A DNA stretch of 64,000 bases from Thalassobacillus devorans (GTDB taxonomy: Bacteria; Bacillota; Bacilli; Bacillales; Halobacillaceae): NCBI RefSeq assembly GCF_900176565.1, contig NZ_FXEH01000005.1:1017384-1081383 (forward strand), given 5' to 3'. Position numbers and translations under genes: made by a program. The number at the start of each line of letters is the position of its first letter. Position 1 is the first letter of the stretch. Shown here piece by piece: positions 43,114-51,513 of this stretch. Under the pieces are notes generated by a model. That model searched no databases, was not told the origin of the DNA, and was given only the letters and a program-made list of their open reading frames with translations.

Positions 43114-43161
43114 CTTAATTTTTATTAGTCATTTAGTTTCTATCCTCTTATAAAAATTAAG
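43114..43161 (-). promoter_or_regulatory. Long-loop hairpin over the ribosome site
   Basis: Minus strand CTTAATTTTTA (43161-43151) and TAAAAATTAAG (43124-43114) are perfect 11-base complements with 26 bases between; the second arm runs into the AAGGAG site of the acidic protein gene. Pairing could mask that site. Seen in sequence; function inferred. Confidence 0.4.
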
Positions 43162-44092
43162 AAGTGGTTTTCGGTGGTTCCGCTGGCGGTGCATTCACCC
43201 ATTGATCTGTGAGAAAATCAGATCGCATACCGATTGTTTGGGAATGGGCAGCAACAAGCAGGAACGAATCTGGCAGATTTCCTTTAATAAAAGAAAAAGT
43301 AGTTTGGCCGCCAAGGTCGCCTCCGCCCGAAGATACTGGTGATGGGAACGAAGCTGGCTTAGTCATATGTATCTGAGCGATTGGTTTTTTCCTCGGCTCT
43401 GGTTGTGGTGCAGGCTTTTCTTGTTCCTGTTTATTGCGTGACGGATCGTCCGCTGGAACAGAAGCCTTCGAATCCCCTTGAGCAGCTGCTGAAGGCCCAA
43501 CTTTTATGTTCGTTGGCTCGGCTTCAGCTTCTACTGGCTGCAAATCCTCTTTTCCATCAGCCTGATTATCTTTAGAGCTCTTTGGGGTATTCGTCTTTGT
43601 AGTAGGCTCTTCTTTTTTGGCTGAGCTCTTTTCTACCGGTCGGTTTGACCTCCCCTTATTTTCATGCGGCTTATCGGTAACCGCTTTTTTAACGGTTTCT
43701 TTTTTCTGTGCTGCCTCCTGCTTCACCTTATCCCCAGTTTCAGAGGCTTTGTCATTCGCCTGTTGCGGAAGGGGTTTGGCAGCAGCATCCTGCGCATGCT
43801 TGTCATTTTTATTTGGCTTATTAATATTACCTGTCGTCTCCTTGCCATGACTTGAAGCTGGTTCAGCAGTATCAGAGGCTTGGCTCACCTTCTCTGCTGC
43901 TTTTTCTTTAGCAGCCTGAGAAGTTTCTCCACCTTTCTCTGCAGCCTCTTCAGTGACAGGGTTTGATGTTTCTTCATCAGCCTGTGGCGATGCCTGTTCA
44001 AGGGTATTTCCGTTATTCGCAAACGTATCGGCTGGAAGGAAAAATACCGCCAGTACCATTAGACATACATATAACAATGGTCTTGTGCGCAT
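43157..44092 (-). CDS. Secreted low-complexity protein with conserved-looking C-terminus
   Basis: 311 residues. Signal peptide about 1-25 (LLYVCLMVLAVFFLPADTFA). Residues 30-245 are Lys/Glu/Ala/Gln-rich and disordered. The last 60 residues are different: PSPVSSGGGDLGGQTTFSFI, then LPDSFLLVAAHSQ and DQWVNAPPAEPP, which look folded and may carry the function. GGAGGTG precedes the ATG. It starts the two-gene operon with the acidic repeat protein 56 bases downstream. I recognise no family. Both products should end up outside the membrane. Confidence 0.7.
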   Translation of the reverse strand: MRTRPLLYVCLMVLAVFFLPADTFANNGNTLEQASPQADEETSNPVTEEAAEKGGETSQAAKEKAAEKVSQASDTAEPASSHGKETTGNINKPNKNDKHAQDAAAKPLPQQANDKASETGDKVKQEAAQKKETVKKAVTDKPHENKGRSNRPVEKSSAKKEEPTTKTNTPKSSKDNQADGKEDLQPVEAEAEPTNIKVGPSAAAQGDSKASVPADDPSRNKQEQEKPAPQPEPRKKPIAQIHMTKPASFPSPVSSGGGDLGGQTTFSFIKGNLPDSFLLVAAHSQTIGMRSDFLTDQWVNAPPAEPPKTTS

Positions 44093-44189
44093 ATATTCAC
44101 CTCCTTTCCTCTATTTACAAACATTCCTGAATTTCGTTATTTTTTTGTCCGTTTTCTGAAAATTGTGGCAGGATTTGGCGAAATTAAGC

Positions 44190-44218
44190 AAAAAAAAGAC
44201 CGGAAGCACCGGTCTTTT
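44190..44218. terminator. Terminator of the symporter gene
   Basis: AAAAGACCGG, 5-base loop, CCGGTCTTTT with T-run on the minus strand; the stem overlaps the symporter stop codon. Confidence 0.85.
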
Positions 44219-45434
44219 AACTTTCTTCTTTTTCGGTCTTACTGATGATCGAAGTTCCAGCAAGGTCACCGGTTACGTTCAATGCTGTCGCTCCCATGCC
44301 TACAAGGGCATCGACTGATGTGAGTAAGGCGACGACTTCCATCGGCAGGCCGACTTGCGTAAACACGGTAGCAATCATGACAATTCCGGCACCTGGAACT
44401 CCAGCTGTCCCGATTGAGGCAAGTGTACCTACAATGACGATAGCCAGCATTTCTCCGAGCCCAAGTTCTGTCCCGGTATAGTTGGCAGCAAATACAGCAG
44501 AAACGGCAATCCGAATCGCAGCGCCATCCATATTGACGGTTGCCCCGAGCGGCAAGCTGAAACCGTATAAACTTTTCGAAATACCGAGGTTGTTAGCGGC
44601 ATTCAATGTCAGCGGCAAAGTTCCAGAGCTGCTTTGAGTGACAAAAGCGGTTATCATTGGTGTCCGTGCCTGCGAAAAGAATTTTCCTGGACTTACTTTA
44701 AACAACAGCATCAGTACAATATAAATAACAATTTGCACGATGATCGCAATATAGAGCACACCAATCATGTTCCCGAGGGATAAAATTGTGTTCATCCCCT
44801 GATTGCCGACCGTTTGGGCGATGATGGCAAAAATACCGATAGGAACGTACTGCAAAATCACATGCATGATTTTGAAGGTAGCTTCATTCAGTCCATCGGC
44901 CATTTTATAAACGTGCTCCCCGAGAGCCCCATGCTCTGTCGATCCTCTCAATGCGGAAATCGCAATTCCGAATGCGATAGCGGTGAAAATGATGCCGAGC
45001 AGATTCATTTCATTAAACGCTGTTACGATATTTTCCGGTACGATATTGAGGAGGACGCTTGCTACTCCTGGATGTTCTCCTGCATCGACTGTCTGATCGG
45101 TCTGCTGTGTAACTCCTTCGCCGGGATTCATGATACCAGCAACAGTCAAGCCGACAATCAGTGCAAGAGCAGAAGTGGCAACGTAGTAAAGGAATACTTT
45201 TCCACCCATCCTGCTCAGGTTAGCCAGGCGCGTCTGGTTCACACCTACAATTAAAGTAAATAAAATCAAAGGAATGATGATGAATTGCAATAACCGGAGC
45301 AACAAATCACCAAATGGTGCTAACACGCTTGTGTCTTCGCCAAAAATAAACCCTGTGATAATACCAAGAATAAGAGCAATCGTTATTTTTACGATCAGCG
45401 ATACATCTCTATAACGCTTCCAAAGTGCTTTAAT
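44217..45434 (-). CDS. Dicarboxylate / amino acid:cation symporter (DAACS), apparent ATT start
   Basis: About 405 residues. Family landmarks: LLRLLQFIIIPLILFTLI, FVTQSSSGTLPLTLNAA (the SSS-T hairpin) and GATVNMDGAAI (cation site), with PGAGIVMIATVF and NVTGDLAGTSIISK at the end. It imports glutamate, aspartate or C4-dicarboxylates with Na+ or H+. The first ATG/GTG/TTG in frame is the GTG at 45326, which would remove the first helix. The frame continues upstream without a stop as IKALWKRYRDVSLIVKITIA, and an AGGGGGG site lies 7 bases before an ATT at 45434. I therefore extend to ATT; a mutated start or sequence error is the alternative. Confidence 0.75.
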   Translation of the reverse strand: MKALWKRYRDVSLIVKITIALILGIITGFIFGEDTSVLAPFGDLLLRLLQFIIIPLILFTLIVGVNQTRLANLSRMGGKVFLYYVATSALALIVGLTVAGIMNPGEGVTQQTDQTVDAGEHPGVASVLLNIVPENIVTAFNEMNLLGIIFTAIAFGIAISALRGSTEHGALGEHVYKMADGLNEATFKIMHVILQYVPIGIFAIIAQTVGNQGMNTILSLGNMIGVLYIAIIVQIVIYIVLMLLFKVSPGKFFSQARTPMITAFVTQSSSGTLPLTLNAANNLGISKSLYGFSLPLGATVNMDGAAIRIAVSAVFAANYTGTELGLGEMLAIVIVGTLASIGTAGVPGAGIVMIATVFTQVGLPMEVVALLTSVDALVGMGATALNVTGDLAGTSIISKTEKEES

Positions 45435-45550
45435 ACTAATACCCCCCTCACTTGTAATACCCTATTTTATTGATCGGAATTTTTATAATAACTTACTAAA
45501 ACAGGGGGGAAAAGTCAAAACAAAGGACTTATTTCCTGCAGGAATTTACT

Positions 45551-46957
45551 CTAAGAATGAGGAGACCATTGCAAAGAGGTAATTGATTCACCTGCGATTA
45601 ACCGAACCGGCACCGGACGTAAAGGATCGACCACCCACATCTCAGTGGCTATTCCCTCCCCGTTACACCCTGACAGATAGGCGATTTTCCTACTGTCCGG
45701 TGACCATGTGACAGGAGTAGCAAAGCAATCCGAAATTGCTTTGGTGCGATCGTTTTCCCCTTGCCTGCCTGTTGTGTTCACTAATGAAAAATACCCGACA
45801 TCTTCAAAAGCAGTGGCACTGTATGCGATTGCTGAGGAATCCGGAGACCATACAGGAAAATAATTTTTCGCAAGGGGTCCTCCTCTCACTTCAAACACAC
45901 GACCAGTCGAAAGCTCGATCGTATAAATAATTGAAATACTGACCCCAGGAGTTGTATAGAGAACATAAGTATTGGCAGGAGACAGGCGAACATTGTTGTA
46001 AGTACTACCGGTATTTTGGGTGATTTGCCGCTTATTGGTCCCATCTGCCTCCATCGTGAATAGCTGACTGATTCCAGAAGAATCAGGTGCTTGAAAAAGC
46101 AATGTTTTCCCATTTGAAACCCATTGGACATCCGTCGCTCCCGGCTGGTTGAGGCGCTGGACTTGATGAGTAATGATGTTGTACAAGATAATTTCATTCG
46201 GTTTGGCATACGCAACTATCCTGCTGTCCGGTGACCAGCTTAAAAAAACGCCCAGCCCGTCTGGAAACTGATCGATAGAAGCTAATAAATTTTCCGCGAT
46301 ATGAATCACATAAAGGATTCCTCTATTTCCTATAAAAGCGATTCGACTGCTGTCAGGTGACCAAAAAGGGATGGCAGTGGGTGAACCTGCACCACTAGTA
46401 AGCTGTCTTCGGCTGCCATCAACAGGGTCATACAACCATAAATCATAACCCCCGCCACGATTGGATGAATAAGCAATCATCCCTTGGTCTCCTGTTGGAG
46501 CATAGGGGACAATCAGTCGCATGCCTGGATAAATAACGTCAGATGGGAGCCGGTTTACTGACTGGATAAGCTGCCAATGTACACTTCCCTTCGTAGTTAC
46601 ATTGTAGCGTCTTGCGATATGGAACAGGGTATCTCCTGGCTGCACGACATAGTAAGAAACACCAGGAGGAACCTTTATTAGCTGACCAGCTTGAATCGTA
46701 TAAGGAGGTAAAAGCCGGTTCGTCTCAATAATGACAGACATCGGTATCCCGAAGAATTGAGCGATACTATATACTGTATCGCCAGGGTTTACACGTACTT
46801 TATCCACGCCAGGCGGAACAGAAAGCTGCTGACCGGGGAAAATGATGTAAGGCGATGCCAGATTATTAGCAGCTATGAGAGACTCGACCGGGAGCCTCCA
46901 TCTGCCGGCAATCTGATAAAGTGTTTCTCCAGGACGTACGGTATAAAATAGCTGCAT
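45551..46957 (-). CDS. LysM-repeat protein fused to PD40/TolB-like beta-propeller
   Basis: 468 residues, no signal peptide. Three LysM domains at about 4-48, 53-98 and 103-151 (YTVRPGETLYQIAGRW; VNPGDTVYSIAQFFGI; VVQPGDTLFHIARRYN) bind peptidoglycan or chitin-like glycans. From about 158 a propeller with at least five WSPDSxxIAY-type blades (FWSPDSSRIAFIGN, SWSPDSRIVAYAK, VWSPDSSAIAYSA, TWSPDSRKIAYLSG, LQWSPHS) fills the rest. Lack of a signal with LysM domains is common in spore-coat or cortex-associated proteins of Bacillus, so a spore role is possible. The propeller may bind a protein or sugar. Monocistronic. Confidence 0.85.
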   Translation of the reverse strand: MQLFYTVRPGETLYQIAGRWRLPVESLIAANNLASPYIIFPGQQLSVPPGVDKVRVNPGDTVYSIAQFFGIPMSVIIETNRLLPPYTIQAGQLIKVPPGVSYYVVQPGDTLFHIARRYNVTTKGSVHWQLIQSVNRLPSDVIYPGMRLIVPYAPTGDQGMIAYSSNRGGGYDLWLYDPVDGSRRQLTSGAGSPTAIPFWSPDSSRIAFIGNRGILYVIHIAENLLASIDQFPDGLGVFLSWSPDSRIVAYAKPNEIILYNIITHQVQRLNQPGATDVQWVSNGKTLLFQAPDSSGISQLFTMEADGTNKRQITQNTGSTYNNVRLSPANTYVLYTTPGVSISIIYTIELSTGRVFEVRGGPLAKNYFPVWSPDSSAIAYSATAFEDVGYFSLVNTTGRQGENDRTKAISDCFATPVTWSPDSRKIAYLSGCNGEGIATEMWVVDPLRPVPVRLIAGESITSLQWSPHS

Positions 46958-47011
46958 GAATTACCCCTCCAGGAAAAGCATATTCCCTAATACCTTATCG
47001 TAAGGAAAAGC

Positions 47012-47036
47012 AAAAAATGCCCCTTTCCCGGGCAGA
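47012..47036 (-). terminator. Terminator of the FrdA-like/ferredoxin operon
   Basis: Minus strand TGCCC, loop, GGGGCA, then TTTTTTGC; short stem but good U-tract. Confidence 0.5.
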
Positions 47037-47074
47037 CATAAAAAAACCAGAGCAACCCCCGTCCAAATACCTAT

Positions 47075-47374
47075 TTATACTTCTTTTATAAGATCCTTAA
47101 TCGTTCTCCCTTTTGGAAGTGGAGCCAGATGAAGAACCCCATCTTCCCCGGGTTCAGCCATCTTCATACAGCTTAAACCAGGCTTGCCATTAATCAGCAT
47201 CATGCATGTCGTACATAAACCGGTGCGACAGGAATAACGGTAGGCAAGGCTTGGATCATGATGATTATAAATGGCCTCTACTGCCTCAAGGACGGTCCTG
47301 CCAGTTTTTAAATCTATTTCATATTGGTCGGTTCTCATTTCTGAACGATCAATTTTAACAACAAGCTGACTCAT
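47075..47374 (-). CDS. 2Fe-2S ferredoxin-like subunit (SdhB/FrdB N-terminal type)
   Basis: 99 residues, a single plant-type-like 2Fe-2S domain as in the front half of SdhB/FrdB: YSCRTGLCTTCMMLINGKPG with a fourth Cys in GLSCMKM. The second half of SdhB, with the 4Fe-4S and 3Fe-4S centres that contact quinone, is absent, and the stop is followed by a terminator, not by a continuing frame. It overlaps the flavoprotein gene by ATGA, so the two make a complex. It probably carries electrons between the flavoprotein and a soluble partner. Lack of a membrane anchor argues against a respiratory complex II. Confidence 0.8.
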   Translation of the reverse strand: MSQLVVKIDRSEMRTDQYEIDLKTGRTVLEAVEAIYNHHDPSLAYRYSCRTGLCTTCMMLINGKPGLSCMKMAEPGEDGVLHLAPLPKGRTIKDLIKEV

Positions 47375-49032
47375 ACTTCCCCTTCTTCCTGTACAGTCAT
47401 CTTTCCGTTTTCGACTTTCACAATTGTATGCTTCGCTTCTGTCAGTTGCTCAGGAAAATTTTTATTATGATGGGCTCCTCTGCTTTCTTTCCTGGTTAAA
47501 GCAGCTTCCACAATAGCCTGGGCGGTGGTTACCATAAGCACAGCTTCGATATAATCCAAGATTTCTTTCGAATAAAAATCGAGTGAACTCGTTATTTTTA
47601 CCTGATCTAACTTTTCCTCGATTACTTTTATTTCTGCTTTTGCCTGGAGGAGTCCTTTTGTGGAACGTACCACCCCCACATATTCTCCCATGAGTGCTTG
47701 AACAGCTTTTTTACATGCATAGGAACGCTCTGTCCCTTGCTCGGAATTGGAAATAACGTTTATCATTTTATCTGCTTTTTTTGTTTGCAGGGGGACACCA
47801 GCCATTATAGACTTCATGCGCGCAGATTCCCTTGCAGCTGCCTTTCCAGCCCTTGCTCCGAAAACAATACACTCTGATAATGCATTGTTCCCAAGCCGGT
47901 TGCCACCATGCAAGCCGCCAGCTGATTCACCGGCTGCGTATAAGCCTGGCGTTGTGGAAGCAGCATCCCCATCAATCCATATCCCACCCATAATAAAATG
48001 GGCGGCTGGACCTGCTTCTGCCTGCTTTCTTGCAAGATCTACGCCGCGATCCAGGCATAATTGATATTCATGATGAAATTGCCGCTTCACTTCCTCTATA
48101 TTTCCCGTTGCATCCACCCAAACTCCTCCACCAGGGGTGCCCAGTCCTTCTTCAACTTCAGAAGCGATTGCAATCGCTAACTTGTCACGGGTTGTGTTTT
48201 CCATTGTCTCCGGCTCATATTTATCCATAAACCGTTCCCCGTTACGATTATAGAGTTTTGCAGAATGATAAAAGCTGAGACAAAGACCGGAAAGTGATGA
48301 TGGATGGATTAAACTGACGGGGTAGAATTGGATTTGTTCCATATCTACCAGAGCAGCACCAGCCGTTAAACTTAAAGCAAACCCGTCACCTGTAGATTGT
48401 GCGGGATTGCTGGTGGTTGGATACAGCTGTCCGATTCCCCCAGTTGCAAGGATAACTGTTTTGCAGCGAATCAAATAAGACTTGTTTTCTTTCAAATCTA
48501 AAACTACAGCTCCTGCCACTCTTCCATTCGCTTTTACAAGTTCCAGCGTTATGACATCACTCCAGCGTTTGATGTTGCTGCTGTTCTTTGCCCTTTTAGT
48601 TAAAACCTGGAGAATCGCGAGGCCTGTCTTTCCTTTTTTTGAACTGATGGAACGCGGTGTGGTATGGCCGGATGTTGCGGCCACCAAAATATCATTGTGT
48701 TCGTTTTTATCCAGTTTCAGGCCCCATTGAAGCAAGTCTTCCAGGCGAGCGGAGATATCCTGGACAAGTACGTCTGTAAGGACAGGACTGCTTAATCCCC
48801 TTCCGCTTTCACGGATGTCCTGCTGGTAAGCATCTAAGCTGTCTTCTCGATGACTCCAGCTTCCCAGACTGGCGATTTGAACAGCCCCTACCGTAGAACC
48901 GCTTCTGCCGATGGCTCCTTTGTCGATGACCAGAATTTGTTGACTCGACTCAGCAGCATACACACTGGCTGCCAGCCCAGCTGCTCCCGATCCTATTACC
49001 AGAATGTCTGTTGTTATTTCATCCATCCTCAT
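47371..49032 (-). CDS. FAD-dependent fumarate reductase / succinate dehydrogenase-like flavoprotein
   Basis: 553 residues. FAD motif ILVIGSGAAGLAASVYAA at the start, GGIGQLYPTTSNPAQSTGDG, GPAAHFIMGGIWIDGDA, HGGNRLGNNALSECIVFGAR, and ESRGAHH near 510: all expected for the SdhA/FrdA/NadB superfamily. At the place where SdhA and FrdA carry the His that binds FAD covalently, this protein reads GRSGSTVGAVQIA, so FAD is probably non-covalent, as in NadB, AprA or soluble fumarate reductases. GGGGGATGAGGATG supplies the start. Its only partner is the small 2Fe-2S protein. Substrate unknown: fumarate, another enoate, or an amino acid are options. Confidence 0.8.
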   Translation of the reverse strand: MRMDEITTDILVIGSGAAGLAASVYAAESSQQILVIDKGAIGRSGSTVGAVQIASLGSWSHREDSLDAYQQDIRESGRGLSSPVLTDVLVQDISARLEDLLQWGLKLDKNEHNDILVAATSGHTTPRSISSKKGKTGLAILQVLTKRAKNSSNIKRWSDVITLELVKANGRVAGAVVLDLKENKSYLIRCKTVILATGGIGQLYPTTSNPAQSTGDGFALSLTAGAALVDMEQIQFYPVSLIHPSSLSGLCLSFYHSAKLYNRNGERFMDKYEPETMENTTRDKLAIAIASEVEEGLGTPGGGVWVDATGNIEEVKRQFHHEYQLCLDRGVDLARKQAEAGPAAHFIMGGIWIDGDAASTTPGLYAAGESAGGLHGGNRLGNNALSECIVFGARAGKAAARESARMKSIMAGVPLQTKKADKMINVISNSEQGTERSYACKKAVQALMGEYVGVVRSTKGLLQAKAEIKVIEEKLDQVKITSSLDFYSKEILDYIEAVLMVTTAQAIVEAALTRKESRGAHHNKNFPEQLTEAKHTIVKVENGKMTVQEEGEV

Positions 49033-49154
49033 CCCCCTCGTAACGTTGTGTTTACCTACTACTTATTTTAACGGAATGATTTCGTTTTTAAGAGCCCTTT
49101 AATAAGTATGTGCTGAGACTCCTGACCGCCTAAGATAATTTTCAGCCATGAAAA

Positions 49155-49184
49155 GTATATCTCGTCAATGGAAAACAAATAGTA
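49155..49184 (+). promoter_or_regulatory. Sigma-G-type promoter of sspH
   Basis: GTATA, 18-base spacer, AATAGTA, about 35 bases before the sspH ATG; approximates the forespore consensus. Confidence 0.45.
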
Positions 49185-49218
49185 TGATTATTACTGATTT
49201 AGAGGAGGTGATTACGAA

Positions 49219-49398
49219 ATGGAAGCTCAAAGAGCACAGGATATTGCTTTCTCGTCCGATATGGTGAATGTGACCTATAACGGAGAAAGTGTCTACATCG
49301 AACACGTTGACGAAACAAGCGGAACAGCTACGATTCACCCGCTTAATAATCCAGAACAAAAGCAAAGCGTTCCGGTAAACAGTTTACAGGAACAATAA
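49219..49398 (+). CDS. sspH: H-type small acid-soluble spore protein
   Basis: 59 residues from ATG 49219 with AGAGGAGGTG upstream. The sequence opens MEAQRAQDIAFSSDMVNVTY, then VYIEHVDE and PLNNPEQ, ending VPVNSLQEQ, matching the SspH family from end to end. SspH is made in the forespore and stored in the spore core; its exact role is minor or unknown. The presence of this gene shows the organism makes endospores. A sigma-G-like promoter lies upstream. Confidence 0.93.
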   Translation: MEAQRAQDIAFSSDMVNVTYNGESVYIEHVDETSGTATIHPLNNPEQKQSVPVNSLQEQ

Positions 49399-49431
49399 GA
49401 AAAAAGGACCCGCCATTTTACCTGGCGGGTC
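49399..49431. terminator. Terminator between sspH and the 83-residue gene
   Basis: GACCCGCCA, 7-base loop, TGGCGGGTC; on minus followed by CTTTTTTC, on plus by a weaker T-rich tail. Confidence 0.8.
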
Positions 49432-49438
49432 TGAGTCT

Positions 49439-49690
49439 TTATGATAGACCACCGCAGTTATTTCCAGATTGTCTCCTCGCGAACTCATCTCGTTCTCCAC
49501 CGTCGGCCAGCTCCTCAGAAAACTCTGCTCGGTCACCTGGCTGTTCATTTAAATATCTGTTTTCACCCGGAGCAAAGTTATCGTTTTGCACACTGTAGTC
49601 TTCCAAACCGGGGTGAGCGGTTTCAAGTTCTATTTCTTTATTGTCTCTTGTTTCAACTTCTAATTTCCGTTTTTTCGCCTTATCATCCAT
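49439..49690 (-). CDS. Small hydrophilic protein, unknown
   Basis: 83 residues, strongly charged, no hydrophobic segment, probably disordered: MDDKAKKRKLEVETRDNKEI, then an acidic part and RDEFARRQSGNNCGG near the end with a single Cys. AAAGGATGAG precedes the ATG. No family recognised. Convergence with sspH and its composition would fit a small spore or stress protein, but that is a guess. Confidence 0.6.
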   Translation of the reverse strand: MDDKAKKRKLEVETRDNKEIELETAHPGLEDYSVQNDNFAPGENRYLNEQPGDRAEFSEELADGGERDEFARRQSGNNCGGLS

Positions 49691-49902
49691 GCGATCTCAT
49701 CCTTTCTAGTTTAGCTTTTGTCTTTCCATGTTTATAATGGTACAAAAAGTGGTGTTTATGTATGCTTGGATATGCATGCCGTTTTCCCCACACTCTGCCA
49801 TAAGTTTTGTCTCCTATCGCCCACCATATCCTTTGTTTTTCTTGCAACAGTTACCTGCCAAATAAACGCAGCCATTCCCTTATCAAATAGAGGTGATATC
49901 CA

Positions 49903-51513
49903 TTGCCAAAACTCCGGTTCAAACTAAGTACGATGATTATAGTATTTGTCTGTATCGTCGTTTTAGTATCTTTATTAATCACAGACCTTCTTATCACCAA
50001 TACGACAAGCGGAAACATTGAAGCGCAATTAGAAGAAAAAGCTCTCATCGTTTCACGTACAGTCGCAGAGTCGCAGGTAGTCAAAAGTGGTCTAAAGGAC
50101 GAAGCAAAGGAAAACTTTATTCAGGATTATGCGATGACGATCCAGGATGCGGCTGATGTCATGTTTGTGGTCGTCATGGATATGGATGGCATCCGGAAAT
50201 CCCATCCAGAGCCGGAGCGGATTGGCAATCATTTTGTCGGCGGTGACGAGAAACGCGTCCTTCAAGGAGAGGCGTATACATCCAGGTCGACCGGCACGCT
50301 TGGAAAATCACTGCGTGCGTTTACGCCGATTTATGATGAAGAACAGAATCAGATCGGAGCGGTAGCTGTCGGTATCTCACTGCAGGCTGTGGAGGCGTCC
50401 ATAAAGCAGAGTCAGAAACAGATTGTCATCGGAACTGTCATCAGCTTGATTGTCGGTATTATTGGCGCTTTCCTGCTGGCTAATTATATAAAAAGAAGCT
50501 TATTTGGTTTAGAGCCTCATGCTATTGCAAGGATTCATGAAGAAAGGAATCAAATGCTTCATTCTGTCCATGAAGGGATTATTGCTATCGACAAAGATGC
50601 TAACATCGTGCTTGTAAACAGGTCCGCACGCCGGATTTTTCAAAAGGCCGGACTAATGGATAAAGAACCTATCGGAATGAAAATCAATGAATTTTTGCCT
50701 GGAACGTTGTTGGCTGATATTTTAACCAATCCGGAGCCAGACCTTGACGAAGAGCAAGTCATCAATGGCGTATCGATCATTACCAACCGGGTTCCGATCG
50801 TCGTTAACGATGAGATTGTCGGTGCCATCGCGACTTTCCGGGACAAAACAGAGGTCAACCAATTAGCTGAGCAGCTGACCGGGGTACAGATGTATGCCGA
50901 TACACTCCGTGCTCAGTCTCATGAGTTCATGAATCAGCTGCATGTCCTGCTTGGGATGATTAAATTAGAGGAATACGATCAGGTGAAAAGCTTCATCAGC
51001 AAACTGGTCGACCACCAGGCACATGAGGTAGGCAATGTCACTCGGTCGATTAAGGATCCAGCGTTAGCCGGTTTTATCATCGGAAAAATCAGTTATGCCC
51101 GTGAATCGCATGTTAATTTTACGATCAATAGTGAAACCACGATCCCACAACCTGATGACCCATCACTGACGCATGAGTTGATAACCATTCTCGGAAATGT
51201 CATTGATAATGCCATCGAAAGTGTCAGCCATTCAGAACAAAAAGAAGTCAGGCTGGAGCTATCTTATATTGATGAGCTTTTGACAATGACAGTGACCGAT
51301 ACTGGAAACGGGATAGATGAACATAAGCAAGAGGAAATTTTCCAGAAGGGAATATCCAGCAAAGAAGGACACCATCGCGGCTTTGGCCTCTATTTGGCAA
51401 AAGATAGTGTAGAGCAGCTGGAAGGGTCGATTGAAGTTCACTCCAGACCCGGACAAGGTACAACCTTTTCCATCATAATCCCTTACGAATCAGGAGGTGA
51501 CGGCAATGATTAA
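49903..51513 (+). CDS. Sensor histidine kinase, CitA/DcuS/DctS type
   Basis: 536 residues from a TTG with AGAGGTGAT upstream. Membrane helix about 11-32, extracellular sensor domain about 35-170 (SRTVAESQVV, VVMDMDGIRKSHP, GNHFVGGDEKRVLQGEAYTS, the citrate/dicarboxylate-sensing PAS), helix 174-194, cytoplasmic PAS about 215-320, phospho-acceptor His340 in AQSHEFMNQLHVLLGMIKL and an ATPase domain with DNAIESVSH, DTGNGIDEH and GFGLYLAKDSV. It senses a C4/C6 carboxylate such as citrate, malate or fumarate. It overlaps the response-regulator gene. The likely target is the 2-hydroxycarboxylate transporter operon at 53742. Confidence 0.9.
   Translation: MPKLRFKLSTMIIVFVCIVVLVSLLITDLLITNTTSGNIEAQLEEKALIVSRTVAESQVVKSGLKDEAKENFIQDYAMTIQDAADVMFVVVMDMDGIRKSHPEPERIGNHFVGGDEKRVLQGEAYTSRSTGTLGKSLRAFTPIYDEEQNQIGAVAVGISLQAVEASIKQSQKQIVIGTVISLIVGIIGAFLLANYIKRSLFGLEPHAIARIHEERNQMLHSVHEGIIAIDKDANIVLVNRSARRIFQKAGLMDKEPIGMKINEFLPGTLLADILTNPEPDLDEEQVINGVSIITNRVPIVVNDEIVGAIATFRDKTEVNQLAEQLTGVQMYADTLRAQSHEFMNQLHVLLGMIKLEEYDQVKSFISKLVDHQAHEVGNVTRSIKDPALAGFIIGKISYARESHVNFTINSETTIPQPDDPSLTHELITILGNVIDNAIESVSHSEQKEVRLELSYIDELLTMTVTDTGNGIDEHKQEEIFQKGISSKEGHHRGFGLYLAKDSVEQLEGSIEVHSRPGQGTTFSIIIPYESGGDGND

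Noticed and set aside
44217-45326. Symporter starting at the GTG at 45326
   Set aside because: This would delete the first membrane helix, and the GTG has no ribosome site, while conserved sequence continues upstream.
47075-47374. Truncated SdhB by frameshift
   Set aside because: No second-half SdhB sequence is found in any frame downstream; the gene ends cleanly before a terminator, so it is a true short form.
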